Shown: piece after piece, positions 1 to 7,926 of the stretch
Position numbering within the stretch: the stretch's first letter is position 1
Layout: each line of letters starts with the position of its first letter
Assembly (NCBI GenBank): GCA_900548465.1
Contig: URKY01000001.1
Coordinates: forward strand, 124,001-188,000
Length of the DNA stretch: 64,000 nt
Source of the DNA: an uncultured Eubacterium sp.
Lineage (GTDB): Bacteria > Bacillota > Clostridia > Lachnospirales > Lachnospiraceae
Reading direction: 5' to 3'
Position numbers and translations under genes: made by a program
Notes under the pieces: model-generated
Databases searched by the model: none
What the model saw: the letters and a program-made list of their open reading frames with translations, nothing else
What the model was told of the DNA's origin: nothing

Positions 1-1518
1 TATTACAACAAAAACAAGGCTCTTGAAACCGTCAGACAGCAGTATATGGTGGAAAATGCTGAATATGTTAAGTTAAATAAAATATATTTTAACAGGGAAC
101 AGGATTTCCTACATCAGCAGGCGGGAATTATTGCAGCAACCCTTGTGGATAACGAGCCATGTCCGGTCTGTGGTTCAAGGGAACATCCACATATAGCACA
201 AATTCAGGGTGAACAGATTACAAAAGAAGAATTAGATCAGGAAAAGCAAAATCTGATAGAAAAAGAAAGGTCAGTAACAGATTTAAGTTTAAAAGCCAAT
301 AGAATGCAGGGCGAGGCAGATGCCTTAGAAAAAAATATTAAGTTAAAGATCAACGCTGTGGTTGGAGAAATGAGTATTGCGGAAGCAAAGCAGAAAATTG
401 ATGAAATTTCAGGGGAAAATGTGTCTAATGTAAAAAGAATAAAATTAAAACTTTATGAATTGGAGAATAATAAAGAATTAAAGACATCTCTGGAACAAAA
501 AATCCCGGAATCAGAAAGTGAAATAGTTGAGAAAAAACGTAATGTAGAACAGGCTAAAAGTGAAATAATTGACAATAAAATTAATCTTAAAGGTGTCGAA
601 ACTGAATTAAACAGGCTTAAAGAAAAGTTAAAATATAAAACAAAAGAAGAGGCAATAGAAAGTATTGTAGGTAAGGAAAAAAGTCTGAATACATTAATTA
701 AAAATCAGGAAAATGCCAAAAAACAATATGAAGATATTATGGCTAAAATTGAGAATGCCAAAAGCATAATTGACACTGTTAAGGAACAACTTGAAAATTC
801 TAAAGATTATGACATGGATAAATTAAATGAAGATAGAAAAGCAGCTCTAATAGAGAAAGAAGCATATGCCGATGCCATAAAGGATGTAGACACAAGAATT
901 AACATTAACAGTGAGACTTTAGGGCTCATAAAAAACAAATATTTTAAGTTAAAGGAACTGGAAGATAAGTTAAGTACGGTTGGTGCCCTATCAAATACCG
1001 CCAATGGAAAACTGGCAGGTAAGGACAAAATCCAACTGGAAACTTATGTGCAGATGCATTATTTTGACAGGATCATTAATAGGGCAAATCTCCGTTTTAT
1101 GGCTATGTCGTCGGGACAATATGAGTTAAAAAGAATGGTTGGTGCAGCAAATCAGGTAAGCCAGAGTGGCTTGGATTTAAGTGTCATTGATCATTATAAC
1201 GGAACTGAAAGAAGTGTAAAAACTTTATCAGGAGGTGAATCTTTTATTGCAGCATTGTCTCTGGCTCTTGGTATGTCCGATGAAATACATGCAATGTCAG
1301 GTGGCATAAGGCTTGATACCCTGTTTGTAGACGAGGGATTTGGAGCACTCGATGAGGAATCACTTAATCAGGCAGTTAATGCATTGCTTACAATTACTGA
1401 TGGCAATCGTTTAGTTGGAATAATTTCACATGTAACGGAACTTAAAAACAGAATTGAAAGAAAGATTATTGTAACTAAAGACCGTTCCAAGGGCAGCAAA
1501 GTTGTTGTTGAAATTTAA
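1..1518 (+). CDS. sbcC: Exonuclease subunit SbcC, C-terminal part (5' truncated by window edge)
   Basis: This is the SMC-like ATPase subunit of the SbcCD nuclease, which processes DNA hairpins and double-strand ends. The frame is open from base 1 (reads YYNKNKALE before the first ATG at 46), so the gene begins upstream of the window; about 505 residues are visible. A zinc-hook CPVC (nt 160-171) sits at the start, followed by a long charged coiled coil (to about nt 1000), then the ABC signature LSGGES (about nt 1225) and a Walker B with D-loop (LFVDEGFGALDEE, about nt 1320). Family and domain order are clear. SbcD should lie upstream, outside the window. Confidence 0.93.
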   Translation, partial: YYNKNKALETVRQQYMVENAEYVKLNKIYFNREQDFLHQQAGIIAATLVDNEPCPVCGSREHPHIAQIQGEQITKEELDQEKQNLIEKERSVTDLSLKANRMQGEADALEKNIKLKINAVVGEMSIAEAKQKIDEISGENVSNVKRIKLKLYELENNKELKTSLEQKIPESESEIVEKKRNVEQAKSEIIDNKINLKGVETELNRLKEKLKYKTKEEAIESIVGKEKSLNTLIKNQENAKKQYEDIMAKIENAKSIIDTVKEQLENSKDYDMDKLNEDRKAALIEKEAYADAIKDVDTRININSETLGLIKNKYFKLKELEDKLSTVGALSNTANGKLAGKDKIQLETYVQMHYFDRIINRANLRFMAMSSGQYELKRMVGAANQVSQSGLDLSVIDHYNGTERSVKTLSGGESFIAALSLALGMSDEIHAMSGGIRLDTLFVDEGFGALDEESLNQAVNALLTITDGNRLVGIISHVTELKNRIERKIIVTKDRSKGSKVVVEI

Positions 1519-1619
1519 CATTATAAAAAAATGAAAATTATAATTTTTAATCAGGTATAAAATACCACCATTTACAGATACTAGTTTAAAACAAATTAAT
1601 TTGCAAATGGAGGTTTATT

Positions 1620-2168
1620 ATGAAGGCAACAGGGATTGTACGTCGTATAGACGACTTAGGTCGTGTCGTTGTTCCAAAAGAGATACGAAGGACTTTGAGA
1701 ATTAGGGAAGGAGATCCTATGGAGATTTTCACCAACAGAGAAGGGGAGATTATATTGAAAAAATATTCTCCAATTGGTGAAATTGATAATTTTGCAAAGC
1801 AATATGCAGAAAGTCTGGCACAAGTGTCAGGTTATAAAGTTATAATTAGTGATAGGGATCAGATTATTGCAGTTGCCGGTGGCGCAAAAAGAGATATGAT
1901 AGGAAAAAATATAAGTAATGACTTGGAAAATCTTATTAATGAAAGAGACAATCTTACAACGGAAGGCGGTCACGTAAGGGCAATTCCAATTTATGAAGGT
2001 CAGGACGAACCAATGGAATCTCAGGTTGTATACCCCATAATTTGCGAAGGAGACATAATTGGCAGTGTAATAATTATGGGGAAAGACGAAAAGCAAAATG
2101 TAAGTGCAACAGAGCAGAAACTGGCAGGTGTAGCGGCTTCATTTCTTGGAAGACAGATGGAAGCATAA
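1620..2168 (+). CDS. spoVT: Stage V sporulation protein T, AbrB-family regulator
   Basis: Transcription factor of the developing forespore. Residues 1-50 are an AbrB-type swapped-hairpin DNA-binding domain (KATGIVRRIDDLGRVVVPKE), the hallmark SpoVT start; residues about 55-182 form the GAF-like ligand domain found in SpoVT and not in AbrB. Length of 182 residues matches the Bacillus protein (about 178). A GGAGG-like site precedes ATG 1620. In B. subtilis spoVT is made by sigma G; I could not find a convincing sigma G promoter in the 100 bp upstream. It lies just before the HU and rqcP-yabPQ genes, as in other sporulating Firmicutes. Confidence 0.95.
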   Translation: MKATGIVRRIDDLGRVVVPKEIRRTLRIREGDPMEIFTNREGEIILKKYSPIGEIDNFAKQYAESLAQVSGYKVIISDRDQIIAVAGGAKRDMIGKNISNDLENLINERDNLTTEGGHVRAIPIYEGQDEPMESQVVYPIICEGDIIGSVIIMGKDEKQNVSATEQKLAGVAASFLGRQMEA

Positions 2169-2234
2169 TATTTTATGCCGAATGTTTTGAAATGTTAAAA
2201 ATGCCCAAAAAGCCCTGTATATAGTGTATTTTCC

Positions 2235-2263
2235 TTGACAAAATGCCCTAAATGGAGTATATA
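2235..2263 (+). promoter_or_regulatory. SigA-type promoter for the HU gene
   Basis: TTGACA (2235-2240), 17-bp spacer, TATATA (2258-2263). The transcript would start near 2270, giving a leader of about 48 nt before the HU start codon. Confidence 0.7.
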
Positions 2264-2317
2264 TCTATTAGATACGCGTGGAAATTGTATCGCATAAACA
2301 ATCAAGGAGGAATTACG

Positions 2318-2590
2318 ATGAATAAAACAGAATTCGTAGCAGCTATCGCAGAAGAAGCTGGAATATCAAAAGCAGACGCAGCTAAGGCAGTTAAGGCTTT
2401 TACAGACGTTGTAGTAGAAGAAATGAAGAAGGGTGAGAAGATTCAGTTAGTTGGATTTGGTACTTTTGAAGCTACAGAAAGACCGGAACGTCAGGGAATC
2501 AATCCTTCAACAAAGGAAAAGATTACTATTCCTGCAGCTAAGGTTCCTAAATTCAAAGCAGGAGCTGCTTTAAAGAAAGAACTTAATTAG
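2318..2590 (+). CDS. hup: DNA-binding protein HU
   Basis: Nucleoid-associated histone-like protein that bends DNA. It has 90 residues, the usual HU length, starting MNKTEFVAAIAEEAG and carrying the GFGTFEATERPERQG arm region and conserved C-terminus. The open frame extends 22 codons further upstream to 2252, but ATG 2318 is chosen because AAGGAGG at 2304-2310 is placed correctly and the HU family starts here. It has its own strong promoter and a downstream terminator, so it is a single-gene unit. Confidence 0.96.
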   Translation: MNKTEFVAAIAEEAGISKADAAKAVKAFTDVVVEEMKKGEKIQLVGFGTFEATERPERQGINPSTKEKITIPAAKVPKFKAGAALKKELN

Positions 2591-2622
2591 TTTAGGTTAT
2601 GAATAAGAGTTAAACATAATTG

Positions 2623-2652
2623 GGACTGTTACATCTGTAACAGTCCTTTCTC
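2623..2652 (+). terminator. Rho-independent terminator after HU gene
   Basis: Perfect 10-bp stem (2623-2632 with 2637-2646), ATCT loop, then a pyrimidine-rich T tract (TTTCTCTT). Confidence 0.85.
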
Positions 2653-2716
2653 TTATGAGTCGTACCCTTTTGATAATTACAAAATTTTAGAGGTAAATTT
2701 AGGATTTAGTTAATGC

Positions 2717-2732
2717 ATATATATATATATAT
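2717..2732 (+). repeat. (AT)8 dinucleotide tract before rqcP
   Basis: Eight AT units end four bases before the GGAGG ribosome-binding site of rqcP (2736-2740). It is a short simple repeat in an AT-rich leader and may be neutral. Confidence 0.8.
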
Positions 2733-2744
2733 TATGGAGGAGTC

Positions 2745-2984
2745 ATGAGATTAGATAAATATTTAAAAGTTTCAAGAATAATAAAAAGAAGAACTGTTGC
2801 AAATGAAGCCTGTGATGCAGGCAGGGTACTTGTAAATGGACAGCCGGCTAAAGCATCCCGTGATATTAAACCCGGAGATAAACTGGAAATTCAGTTTGGA
2901 CAGAGAACAGTAAAAATAGAAGTATTAAATGTTGCAGATACAGTAAAGAAGGAAGCAGCAGCTGACATGTACAGGGAAATTTAA
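2745..2984 (+). CDS. rqcP: S4-domain RNA-binding protein RqcP (YabO)
   Basis: A 79-residue protein consisting almost entirely of an S4 RNA-binding domain (MRLDKYLKVSRIIKRR, then VANEACDAGRVLVNGQ). In Bacillus, RqcP/YabO binds obstructed 50S subunits with RqcH and promotes alanine tailing in ribosome quality control. Position directly before yabP-yabQ-divIC is the classic yabO context and separates it from other small S4 proteins such as Hsp15. Start is fixed by GGAGG at 2736-2740. Confidence 0.9.
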   Translation: MRLDKYLKVSRIIKRRTVANEACDAGRVLVNGQPAKASRDIKPGDKLEIQFGQRTVKIEVLNVADTVKKEAAADMYREI

Positions 2985-2992
2985 TTAATGGT

Positions 2993-3021
2993 GAATATTA
3001 ATATAATTTTTGGAATATATT
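2993..3021 (+). promoter_or_regulatory. Possible sigma E promoter for yabP-yabQ
   Basis: GAATATT (2993-2999) and AATATATT (3014-3021) separated by 14 bp resemble sigma E -35 and -10 boxes (5 of 8 at -10). yabP is a sigma E gene in B. subtilis; the match here is weak. Confidence 0.25.
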
Positions 3022-3042
3022 TTACTAAGTTAAAAAAACAGT

Positions 3043-3339
3043 GTGGTATCGGTGGAACAACAGAATAATATTTCCAGAAATCATAAATTATCATTGGACA
3101 ACAGAAAAAGATCAACAATGACAGGTATAAAAGACGTAGTTGAATTTGATTTAAATCAGGTTCTGCTGGAGTCGGTTTTAGGCATGATACATATTAAAGG
3201 GAAGGACTTAAAAGTTACAAGATTAAGTTTGGAAAAGGGCGAAGTTGATATAGAGGGCACTGTTGACAGCGTAACTTATTCAGAGACGAAAGATTATGGA
3301 CAAAAAGGAAAATCAGTTATAAAAAGGCTGTTTAAGTAA
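3043..3339 (+). CDS. yabP: Sporulation protein YabP
   Basis: Small sporulation protein of the YabP/YqfC family, made in the mother cell in Bacillus and needed with YabQ for normal spore cortex. Ninety-eight residues; the family core MTGIKDVVEFDLNQVLLESVLGM is visible in short pieces at residues 26-48, and ISKLFK-like end is VIKRLFK. The start is uncertain: GTG 3043 and GTG 3052 are both possible and neither has a clear ribosome-binding site; an in-frame stop at 3031 limits upstream extension. Stop and yabQ start overlap by one base (TAATG), suggesting coupling. Confidence 0.85.
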   Translation: MVSVEQQNNISRNHKLSLDNRKRSTMTGIKDVVEFDLNQVLLESVLGMIHIKGKDLKVTRLSLEKGEVDIEGTVDSVTYSETKDYGQKGKSVIKRLFK

Positions 3340-3815
3340 TGAGCGCCCATATAGGAGAAGAAGTCCTGTTAATTCTCATGAGTATTTATGGAGGTCTGAT
3401 TCTGATACTCTGTTATGATGCCATAAGGATTTTTAGAAGGGTTTTTAATTGTGGTCTGGCCCGTGTCATAATTGAAGATATTTTATATTGGACTATAGCT
3501 TCAATTTATATATTTGAAATTTATCTCAAGTACAATTTTGGTCGCCCCAGATTTTTTTCAATAGTAATAACACTGGGAGTCATGGCAATATTTGAAGTGT
3601 TTATCGGTTCGAAAATAATTGATAAGGCAGCTTCCATTTTGTGGAAAACAATAAATATCCTGTCTAAGCCATTGAAAAAATTATATAAAATGATTAAACT
3701 AAAGTTAAATGTAAAATCAAGAATAAAAGAAGGAATTAAATATGCCAAAGCAACAGGAAAGAATCACAGCAACAAAAAGACTAAGTGTAATAAGAAAAAA
3801 AAGAGAACAGAATAA
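3339..3815 (+). CDS. yabQ: Spore cortex biosynthesis protein YabQ
   Basis: Integral membrane protein required for spore cortex formation, localising around the forespore in Bacillus. The 158-residue product has about three or four hydrophobic segments in the first 110 residues (LLILMSIYGGLILILCYDAI; ILYWTIASIYIFEIYL) and a basic C-terminal tail. The tail is encoded by the same DNA as the first 25 codons of divIC (74-nt overlap), so its Lys-rich composition may be partly forced by the overlap. Identity rests on length, topology and the yabP-yabQ-divIC order. Confidence 0.85.
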   Translation: MSAHIGEEVLLILMSIYGGLILILCYDAIRIFRRVFNCGLARVIIEDILYWTIASIYIFEIYLKYNFGRPRFFSIVITLGVMAIFEVFIGSKIIDKAASILWKTINILSKPLKKLYKMIKLKLNVKSRIKEGIKYAKATGKNHSNKKTKCNKKKKRTE

Positions 3816-4077
3816 GAAAATGATCATTATGATATCTTTTGTGGTAATTGCCTTTTGTGTTGTACTTGGTGCCCAAATGATAAAGAAATACAACACCCTG
3901 TCAGATTTGAAAGAGCAGGAAGCAAAACTACAGAGACAATATAAGAAAGAACTTCAGTTATCAGAGGAGTTAAAGGACAAAGAAGCTTACGTGAAGACTG
4001 ATGATTACATAGAAGAGATGGCTAGAAACCTTGGGCTTCTCTATCCTAATGAAGTAATCTTTAAGCCGGAGGACTAA
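3742..4077 (+). CDS. divIC: Septum formation initiator DivIC/FtsB-like
   Basis: Bitopic cell-division protein of the DivIC/FtsB family that works with FtsL and DivIB at the septum. It has a short basic cytoplasmic N-terminus (residues 1-27), one membrane span (IIMISFVVIAFCVVLGAQMI, about 28-47), a coiled coil (LKEQEAKLQRQYKKELQLSEEL) and the family end motif ARNLGLLYPNE. An AAGGA site at about 3729 fits ATG 3742, supporting the long overlap with yabQ. A hairpin terminator follows. Confidence 0.9.
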   Translation: MPKQQERITATKRLSVIRKKREQNKKMIIMISFVVIAFCVVLGAQMIKKYNTLSDLKEQEAKLQRQYKKELQLSEELKDKEAYVKTDDYIEEMARNLGLLYPNEVIFKPED

Positions 4078-4092
4078 AATATTTGATAATAG

Positions 4093-4123
4093 AGGGGCTG
4101 TCGCACTAGCGACAGCCCCTTTG
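4093..4123 (+). terminator. Hairpin terminator after divIC
   Basis: Perfect 12-bp GC-rich stem (4093-4104 with 4109-4120) with ACTA loop. The T tract is only TTT, so termination may be incomplete. Confidence 0.7.
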
Positions 4124-4141
4124 AAGTTGCTAAAATGTTAA

Positions 4142-4207
4142 TGTCGAAAACTCTAATGATTTTGATACCTTGTTTTGACAAAAAAATAGTTTGACACTTT
4201 GTATACT
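4142..4207 (+). promoter_or_regulatory. Spo0A-type SigA promoter of spoIIE
   Basis: A perfect 0A box TGTCGAA lies at 4142-4148. Two TTTGACA copies (4174-4180 and 4190-4196) each match the reverse 0A box TTCGACA at 6 of 7 bases. The -10 TATACT is at 4202-4207, and the upstream TTGACA (4175-4180) is 21 bp away. A too-wide spacer combined with 0A boxes is the known architecture of the B. subtilis spoIIE and spoIIG promoters. Confidence 0.75.
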
Positions 4208-4239
4208 ACTCTCCGTAAAAACTCAAAAGGGGGTAGCTT

Positions 4240-5949
4240 ATGAAACAAAAGGTACTAAAACCATTGTTATTACTAATGATATCGATAATAATGTGCATCA
4301 TTCCCATGCTTGGGTATTATCCTATTGCGGAAAGTTGGTTTGCAGCTATCTGTTCCGTAAAGTACATAACTTTTGCAGCGTGGCCTATTATGATATTTAC
4401 CATATTTAATTATGGTGGTGTGTTGGCGGCAATGAAATACGGAACAATTATGATTACCACAGGATTGTGCGTAGGGCGCTACAGGGAAATGTCTTCTGAT
4501 TTCAATCCCTATATTTCAGCCCTGATTGCTACAATAATAAGTGTCGCAATAGAGGCGTTGGACTGGTCGTTAAATGGAATGCTAAATAAAGAACTGTATG
4601 TATTGGTCCCGATAATTATGTTAACCTGGTCCATGACTATAATTTTTTCATATTTTGTAAAAAGAATTATGTTTTTTACTCCAAAAAGAAAAGTAAGGGA
4701 GGAAGATTTAAAGAGAGAGCAGGAAGTAAAGAACGAAGGTATCATAAGAACATCCAAGGCATTTAGAAATCTGGCAACGGAAATAAAAAAGATGTCAGGC
4801 ATTGACGGTGATTATGATCAAAGTATGGAAAACTGTATTGAGCAGGAAATTGCGGGAAGTATTTGTCATGGATGCGAAAACGGACAGATACAGTATCTCG
4901 AAAGGGCAAGACTTAACTATTTATGGTATAACAAAATGCTGGAGACCAGAGAGGCAATGGCCATACAACTAAATGAAATGGCGGGGCTGATGGAAAGTTA
5001 TACTACTGATTTGACAGAAGAGAAAAGAGTATTTCTTGGGATAGAAGACTATATAAGGCATAAATTAAGGGAAAGAAAAATAATCGCAAAAAAGATATCC
5101 ATAGAAGAAAACAGCAAAGGCAGAGTGGAAATAAGACTTAGCGCCAAAAAGAAAAAGAAGTCAGATGTAAAAATTCAGCTAATGAAAAACGTTATAGCAG
5201 AGGCTACGGGAAAGAAGTTGAGACTGTCGTCAAACAGTATAGAAAGTATCAGAGAGGATTATAATGAGTATTGCTTTTTTGAAGAAGTGAATTTTATGAC
5301 TATAAGTGGTACTGCGAGACGTTCCAGAAAAAACGATAGATATTCCGGAGATAATTTTACGGTAATGGAGCTTAATACAGGACAGACATTTATGAGTATT
5401 TGTGATGGAATGGGTTCGGGCATGAAGGCAGGAAAATATAGTGAAATAATTATAGACCTGCTGGAGAAACTTTTAAGCAGTGGTTTTGGGGAAAGCACTA
5501 CACTTAAGTTGGCAAACTCTATTATGTTAACGGGAAATCAGTGGCAGGAGCCGGCAACGGTGGATATGGCATTAATTGATCAGTACTCGGGAATGTGTCA
5601 GTTTCTAAAATTAGGAGCGGCATGCACCTATATAAAAAGGGGAAACTGGGTGGAATGCATTAAGTCAACATCCCTTCCAATGGGAGTTTTTGAGGAAGTG
5701 GATATGGAAACTATAACAAAAAAATTGTATGATGGGGACTTTGTGGTTATGGTTTCGGACGGAATTGTAGATGCCCTAAAAGTTGAAGATAAGGAGGCAG
5801 CAATGGGAAGAATAATTATGGACATCGACACATCAAATCCGCGACAAATAGCTATGGAAATTTTAAGTCAGGCATTGGCTATTTCCGATGGAATTCCAAA
5901 AGATGACATGACCGTAATATGTACGGGAATCTGGGATAAAATATGTTAA
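4240..5949 (+). CDS. spoIIE: Stage II sporulation protein E, membrane PP2C phosphatase
   Basis: Serine phosphatase that dephosphorylates the anti-anti-sigma factor SpoIIAA and so switches on sigma F in the forespore. Residues 1-145 hold about five membrane segments, residues 150-330 a charged linker with a Cys pair region (SICHGCENGQ), and residues 350-569 a PP2C domain with DGMGSG (about 389), SDGIVDAL (about 505) and DDMTV (about 558). At 569 residues it is much shorter than the B. subtilis protein (827, ten spans), mainly in the membrane part. AAAGGGGG precedes ATG 4240. Control is probably through Spo0A (see promoter). Confidence 0.95.
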   Translation: MKQKVLKPLLLLMISIIMCIIPMLGYYPIAESWFAAICSVKYITFAAWPIMIFTIFNYGGVLAAMKYGTIMITTGLCVGRYREMSSDFNPYISALIATIISVAIEALDWSLNGMLNKELYVLVPIIMLTWSMTIIFSYFVKRIMFFTPKRKVREEDLKREQEVKNEGIIRTSKAFRNLATEIKKMSGIDGDYDQSMENCIEQEIAGSICHGCENGQIQYLERARLNYLWYNKMLETREAMAIQLNEMAGLMESYTTDLTEEKRVFLGIEDYIRHKLRERKIIAKKISIEENSKGRVEIRLSAKKKKKSDVKIQLMKNVIAEATGKKLRLSSNSIESIREDYNEYCFFEEVNFMTISGTARRSRKNDRYSGDNFTVMELNTGQTFMSICDGMGSGMKAGKYSEIIIDLLEKLLSSGFGESTTLKLANSIMLTGNQWQEPATVDMALIDQYSGMCQFLKLGAACTYIKRGNWVECIKSTSLPMGVFEEVDMETITKKLYDGDFVVMVSDGIVDALKVEDKEAAMGRIIMDIDTSNPRQIAMEILSQALAISDGIPKDDMTVICTGIWDKIC

Positions 5950-5982
5950 CCGGGCATAAGATAAACAATGCAGTACCATGAT

Positions 5983-6011
5983 TTGACATAGGATAAACCA
6001 TAAAGTATTAT
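5983..6011 (+). promoter_or_regulatory. SigA-type promoter directly before tilS
   Basis: TTGACA (5983-5988), 17-bp spacer, TATTAT (6006-6011). The -10 box ends six bases before ATG 6018, so transcription would begin at or next to the start codon. Confidence 0.6.
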
Positions 6012-6017
6012 TAGATT

Positions 6018-7403
6018 ATGATGAAAAAAGTAGAGAAATTTATAACAGATAATGAAATATTTAAACACGGTGACAGCGTCGTTCTTGGGGTGTCGGGAGG
6101 CGCTGATTCCACGTGTCTTTTATATGTGCTAAATGATTTGAAGGAAAAGCTGGATCTTAAACTTCTTGTTGTCCACGTAAATCACGGAATCAGGGGAGAA
6201 GAGGCAGATAGAGATGCCATGCACGTAAAAAAAATGTGTGAAAAACTGAATGTACCTTTTAGATTGAAAGAGGTTAACGTGCCAAGTATTTCAAAGGAAA
6301 CCGGAAAATCAGAGGAAGAGGCAGGAAGGGATGCAAGATATGCTGCCTTCTTTGAGATTGCAAAGGAAGTTAATGCAGATAAAATTGCAGTTGCTCATAA
6401 TTTAAATGATAATAGTGAGACAATTCTGTTTAATTTATTTAGGGGAACGGGAATTAAAGGACTTATGGGAATTCCTGTTAAAAGAGAAAAAATTGTAAGA
6501 CCTCTTTTGGGCTGCACAAGGAAAGAAATAGAAGAGTACTTAAAGACAAAAGGCATTGAATACCAAAATGACAGCACCAATTCAGATACGGAATATAGCA
6601 GAAATAAGTTGAGACTGGATGTGATTCCGTATATTAAAAAAAATATAAATGAAAAAGTTGAATATAATATTGTAAATGCGGCAAATAATTTAAGTGAAAT
6701 ATATGAATATATAAACAGTCAGGCAGATATGACATATAAGGAATATGTTATACATGACATAATAATTAATGAGGCAGAAAAACTGCCGGCAGCTATCTTA
6801 AGTGAAGTAATTAGAAAACAGATTTACAAAATTGCCGGAAAATTAAAAGATATTACAAGAGTTCATGTTCAAAGTGTAAAAGAACTGCTGAAAATGGAGG
6901 TGTCAAAAAAGATTGAATTGCCTTATAATCTGGTGGCGATAAAAAAATATGAGGGTGTGGAAATTACCCAGGTAAAGGAAACTGAAAATCATGAGCCGGT
7001 GCCGGAGCAGATGCTGATAAAGGAAAACAAAATATATAGTGTCCCCAATATGGAAATTATGCCGGAAAAAGCTGATTTTGACAGGGAAAATATAGAAGAA
7101 TTATTATATACTAAATGGTTTGATTATGATAAAATAGACAGGCTAGTACTGAGAACAAGAAAACCCGGAGATTATATTGCAATTGATGATAATGGCAGAA
7201 CGAAAAAACTAAAAGAATACTTTATTAACGAGAAGATTCCAAGGGAAGAGAGAGATAAGGTATTGCTTTTGGCAGACGGTAACAGTATAGTATGGGTTCT
7301 GGGATACAGAATCAGTGCAAAATATAAAGTAACCAAAGATACAAAAAATATAATAAAAATTTCATATGATAAGGAGAAGAAAGATGATACACAAAATAAG
7401 TGA
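6018..7403 (+). CDS. tilS: tRNA(Ile)-lysidine synthetase TilS
   Basis: ATP-dependent enzyme that converts C34 of the tRNA-Ile CAU anticodon to lysidine, making it read AUA. The PP-loop SGGADS is at residues 26-31 and the conserved HVNHGIRGEEADRDA region follows at about 54; the C-terminal TilS domain (TRKPGDYI, then KKLKEYFINEKIP, about 380-440) is present. Length of 461 matches the family. ATG 6018 and ATG 6021 are both possible; no ribosome-binding site is visible before them. It overlaps hpt by 20 nt, the usual tilS-hpt-ftsH arrangement. Confidence 0.94.
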   Translation: MMKKVEKFITDNEIFKHGDSVVLGVSGGADSTCLLYVLNDLKEKLDLKLLVVHVNHGIRGEEADRDAMHVKKMCEKLNVPFRLKEVNVPSISKETGKSEEEAGRDARYAAFFEIAKEVNADKIAVAHNLNDNSETILFNLFRGTGIKGLMGIPVKREKIVRPLLGCTRKEIEEYLKTKGIEYQNDSTNSDTEYSRNKLRLDVIPYIKKNINEKVEYNIVNAANNLSEIYEYINSQADMTYKEYVIHDIIINEAEKLPAAILSEVIRKQIYKIAGKLKDITRVHVQSVKELLKMEVSKKIELPYNLVAIKKYEGVEITQVKETENHEPVPEQMLIKENKIYSVPNMEIMPEKADFDRENIEELLYTKWFDYDKIDRLVLRTRKPGDYIAIDDNGRTKKLKEYFINEKIPREERDKVLLLADGNSIVWVLGYRISAKYKVTKDTKNIIKISYDKEKKDDTQNK

Positions 7404-7905
7404 GTATATTAGTGAAGAAAAATTAGATAAGAGAATTAGGGAAATTGCAGCGCAGATAAGTGCAGATTATGCAAAAAAAGAAGTAAGACTTATTTGTATT
7501 TTAAAGGGAAGTGTATTTTACACAACAGAATTAGCTAAGAGAATGACAGTTCCTATTACAATGGACTTTATGAGTGTTTCAAGCTATGGGGCAGGAACAG
7601 AAAGTTCAGGAGAAGTAAAAATCAAAAAAGATTTGGATGAAAGCATTGAAGGACTTGATGTAATCGTTGTGGAAGACATTATTGATTCAGGATATACATT
7701 AAGTAAGCTGATTCCAATGTTAAAGAAGAGAAATCCTGCCAGCATAAAGGTTACAACACTGCTTGACAAACCTGACAGACGTGAGGTTGATTTTGATGTT
7801 GATTATGTTGGATTTGAAATAGAAGATAAATTTGTAGTTGGTTATGGGCTTGACTATGATCAGAGCTACAGAGATTTACCATATATTGGAGTAATAGAAT
7901 CATAA
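7384..7905 (+). CDS. hpt: Hypoxanthine phosphoribosyltransferase
   Basis: Purine salvage enzyme joining hypoxanthine or guanine to PRPP. The PRPP-binding loop VVEDIIDSGYTL is at residues 95-106 of the 173-residue product, and DFMSVSSYG near residue 61 is typical of bacterial Hpt. The frame extends upstream to 7366, but ATG 7384 is chosen because AAGGAG (7371-7376) lies seven bases before it. It sits between tilS and ftsH, an order kept from Bacillus to Clostridia. Confidence 0.95.
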   Translation: MIHKISEYISEEKLDKRIREIAAQISADYAKKEVRLICILKGSVFYTTELAKRMTVPITMDFMSVSSYGAGTESSGEVKIKKDLDESIEGLDVIVVEDIIDSGYTLSKLIPMLKKRNPASIKVTTLLDKPDRREVDFDVDYVGFEIEDKFVVGYGLDYDQSYRDLPYIGVIES

Positions 7906-7926
7906 AAAACTTTTTTGGAGGCATAA

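Noticed and set aside
1519..1619. Sigma G promoter before spoVT
   Set aside because: TGAAAA and GTATAAA-like words are present, but spacing and -10 do not match the sigma G pattern well enough.
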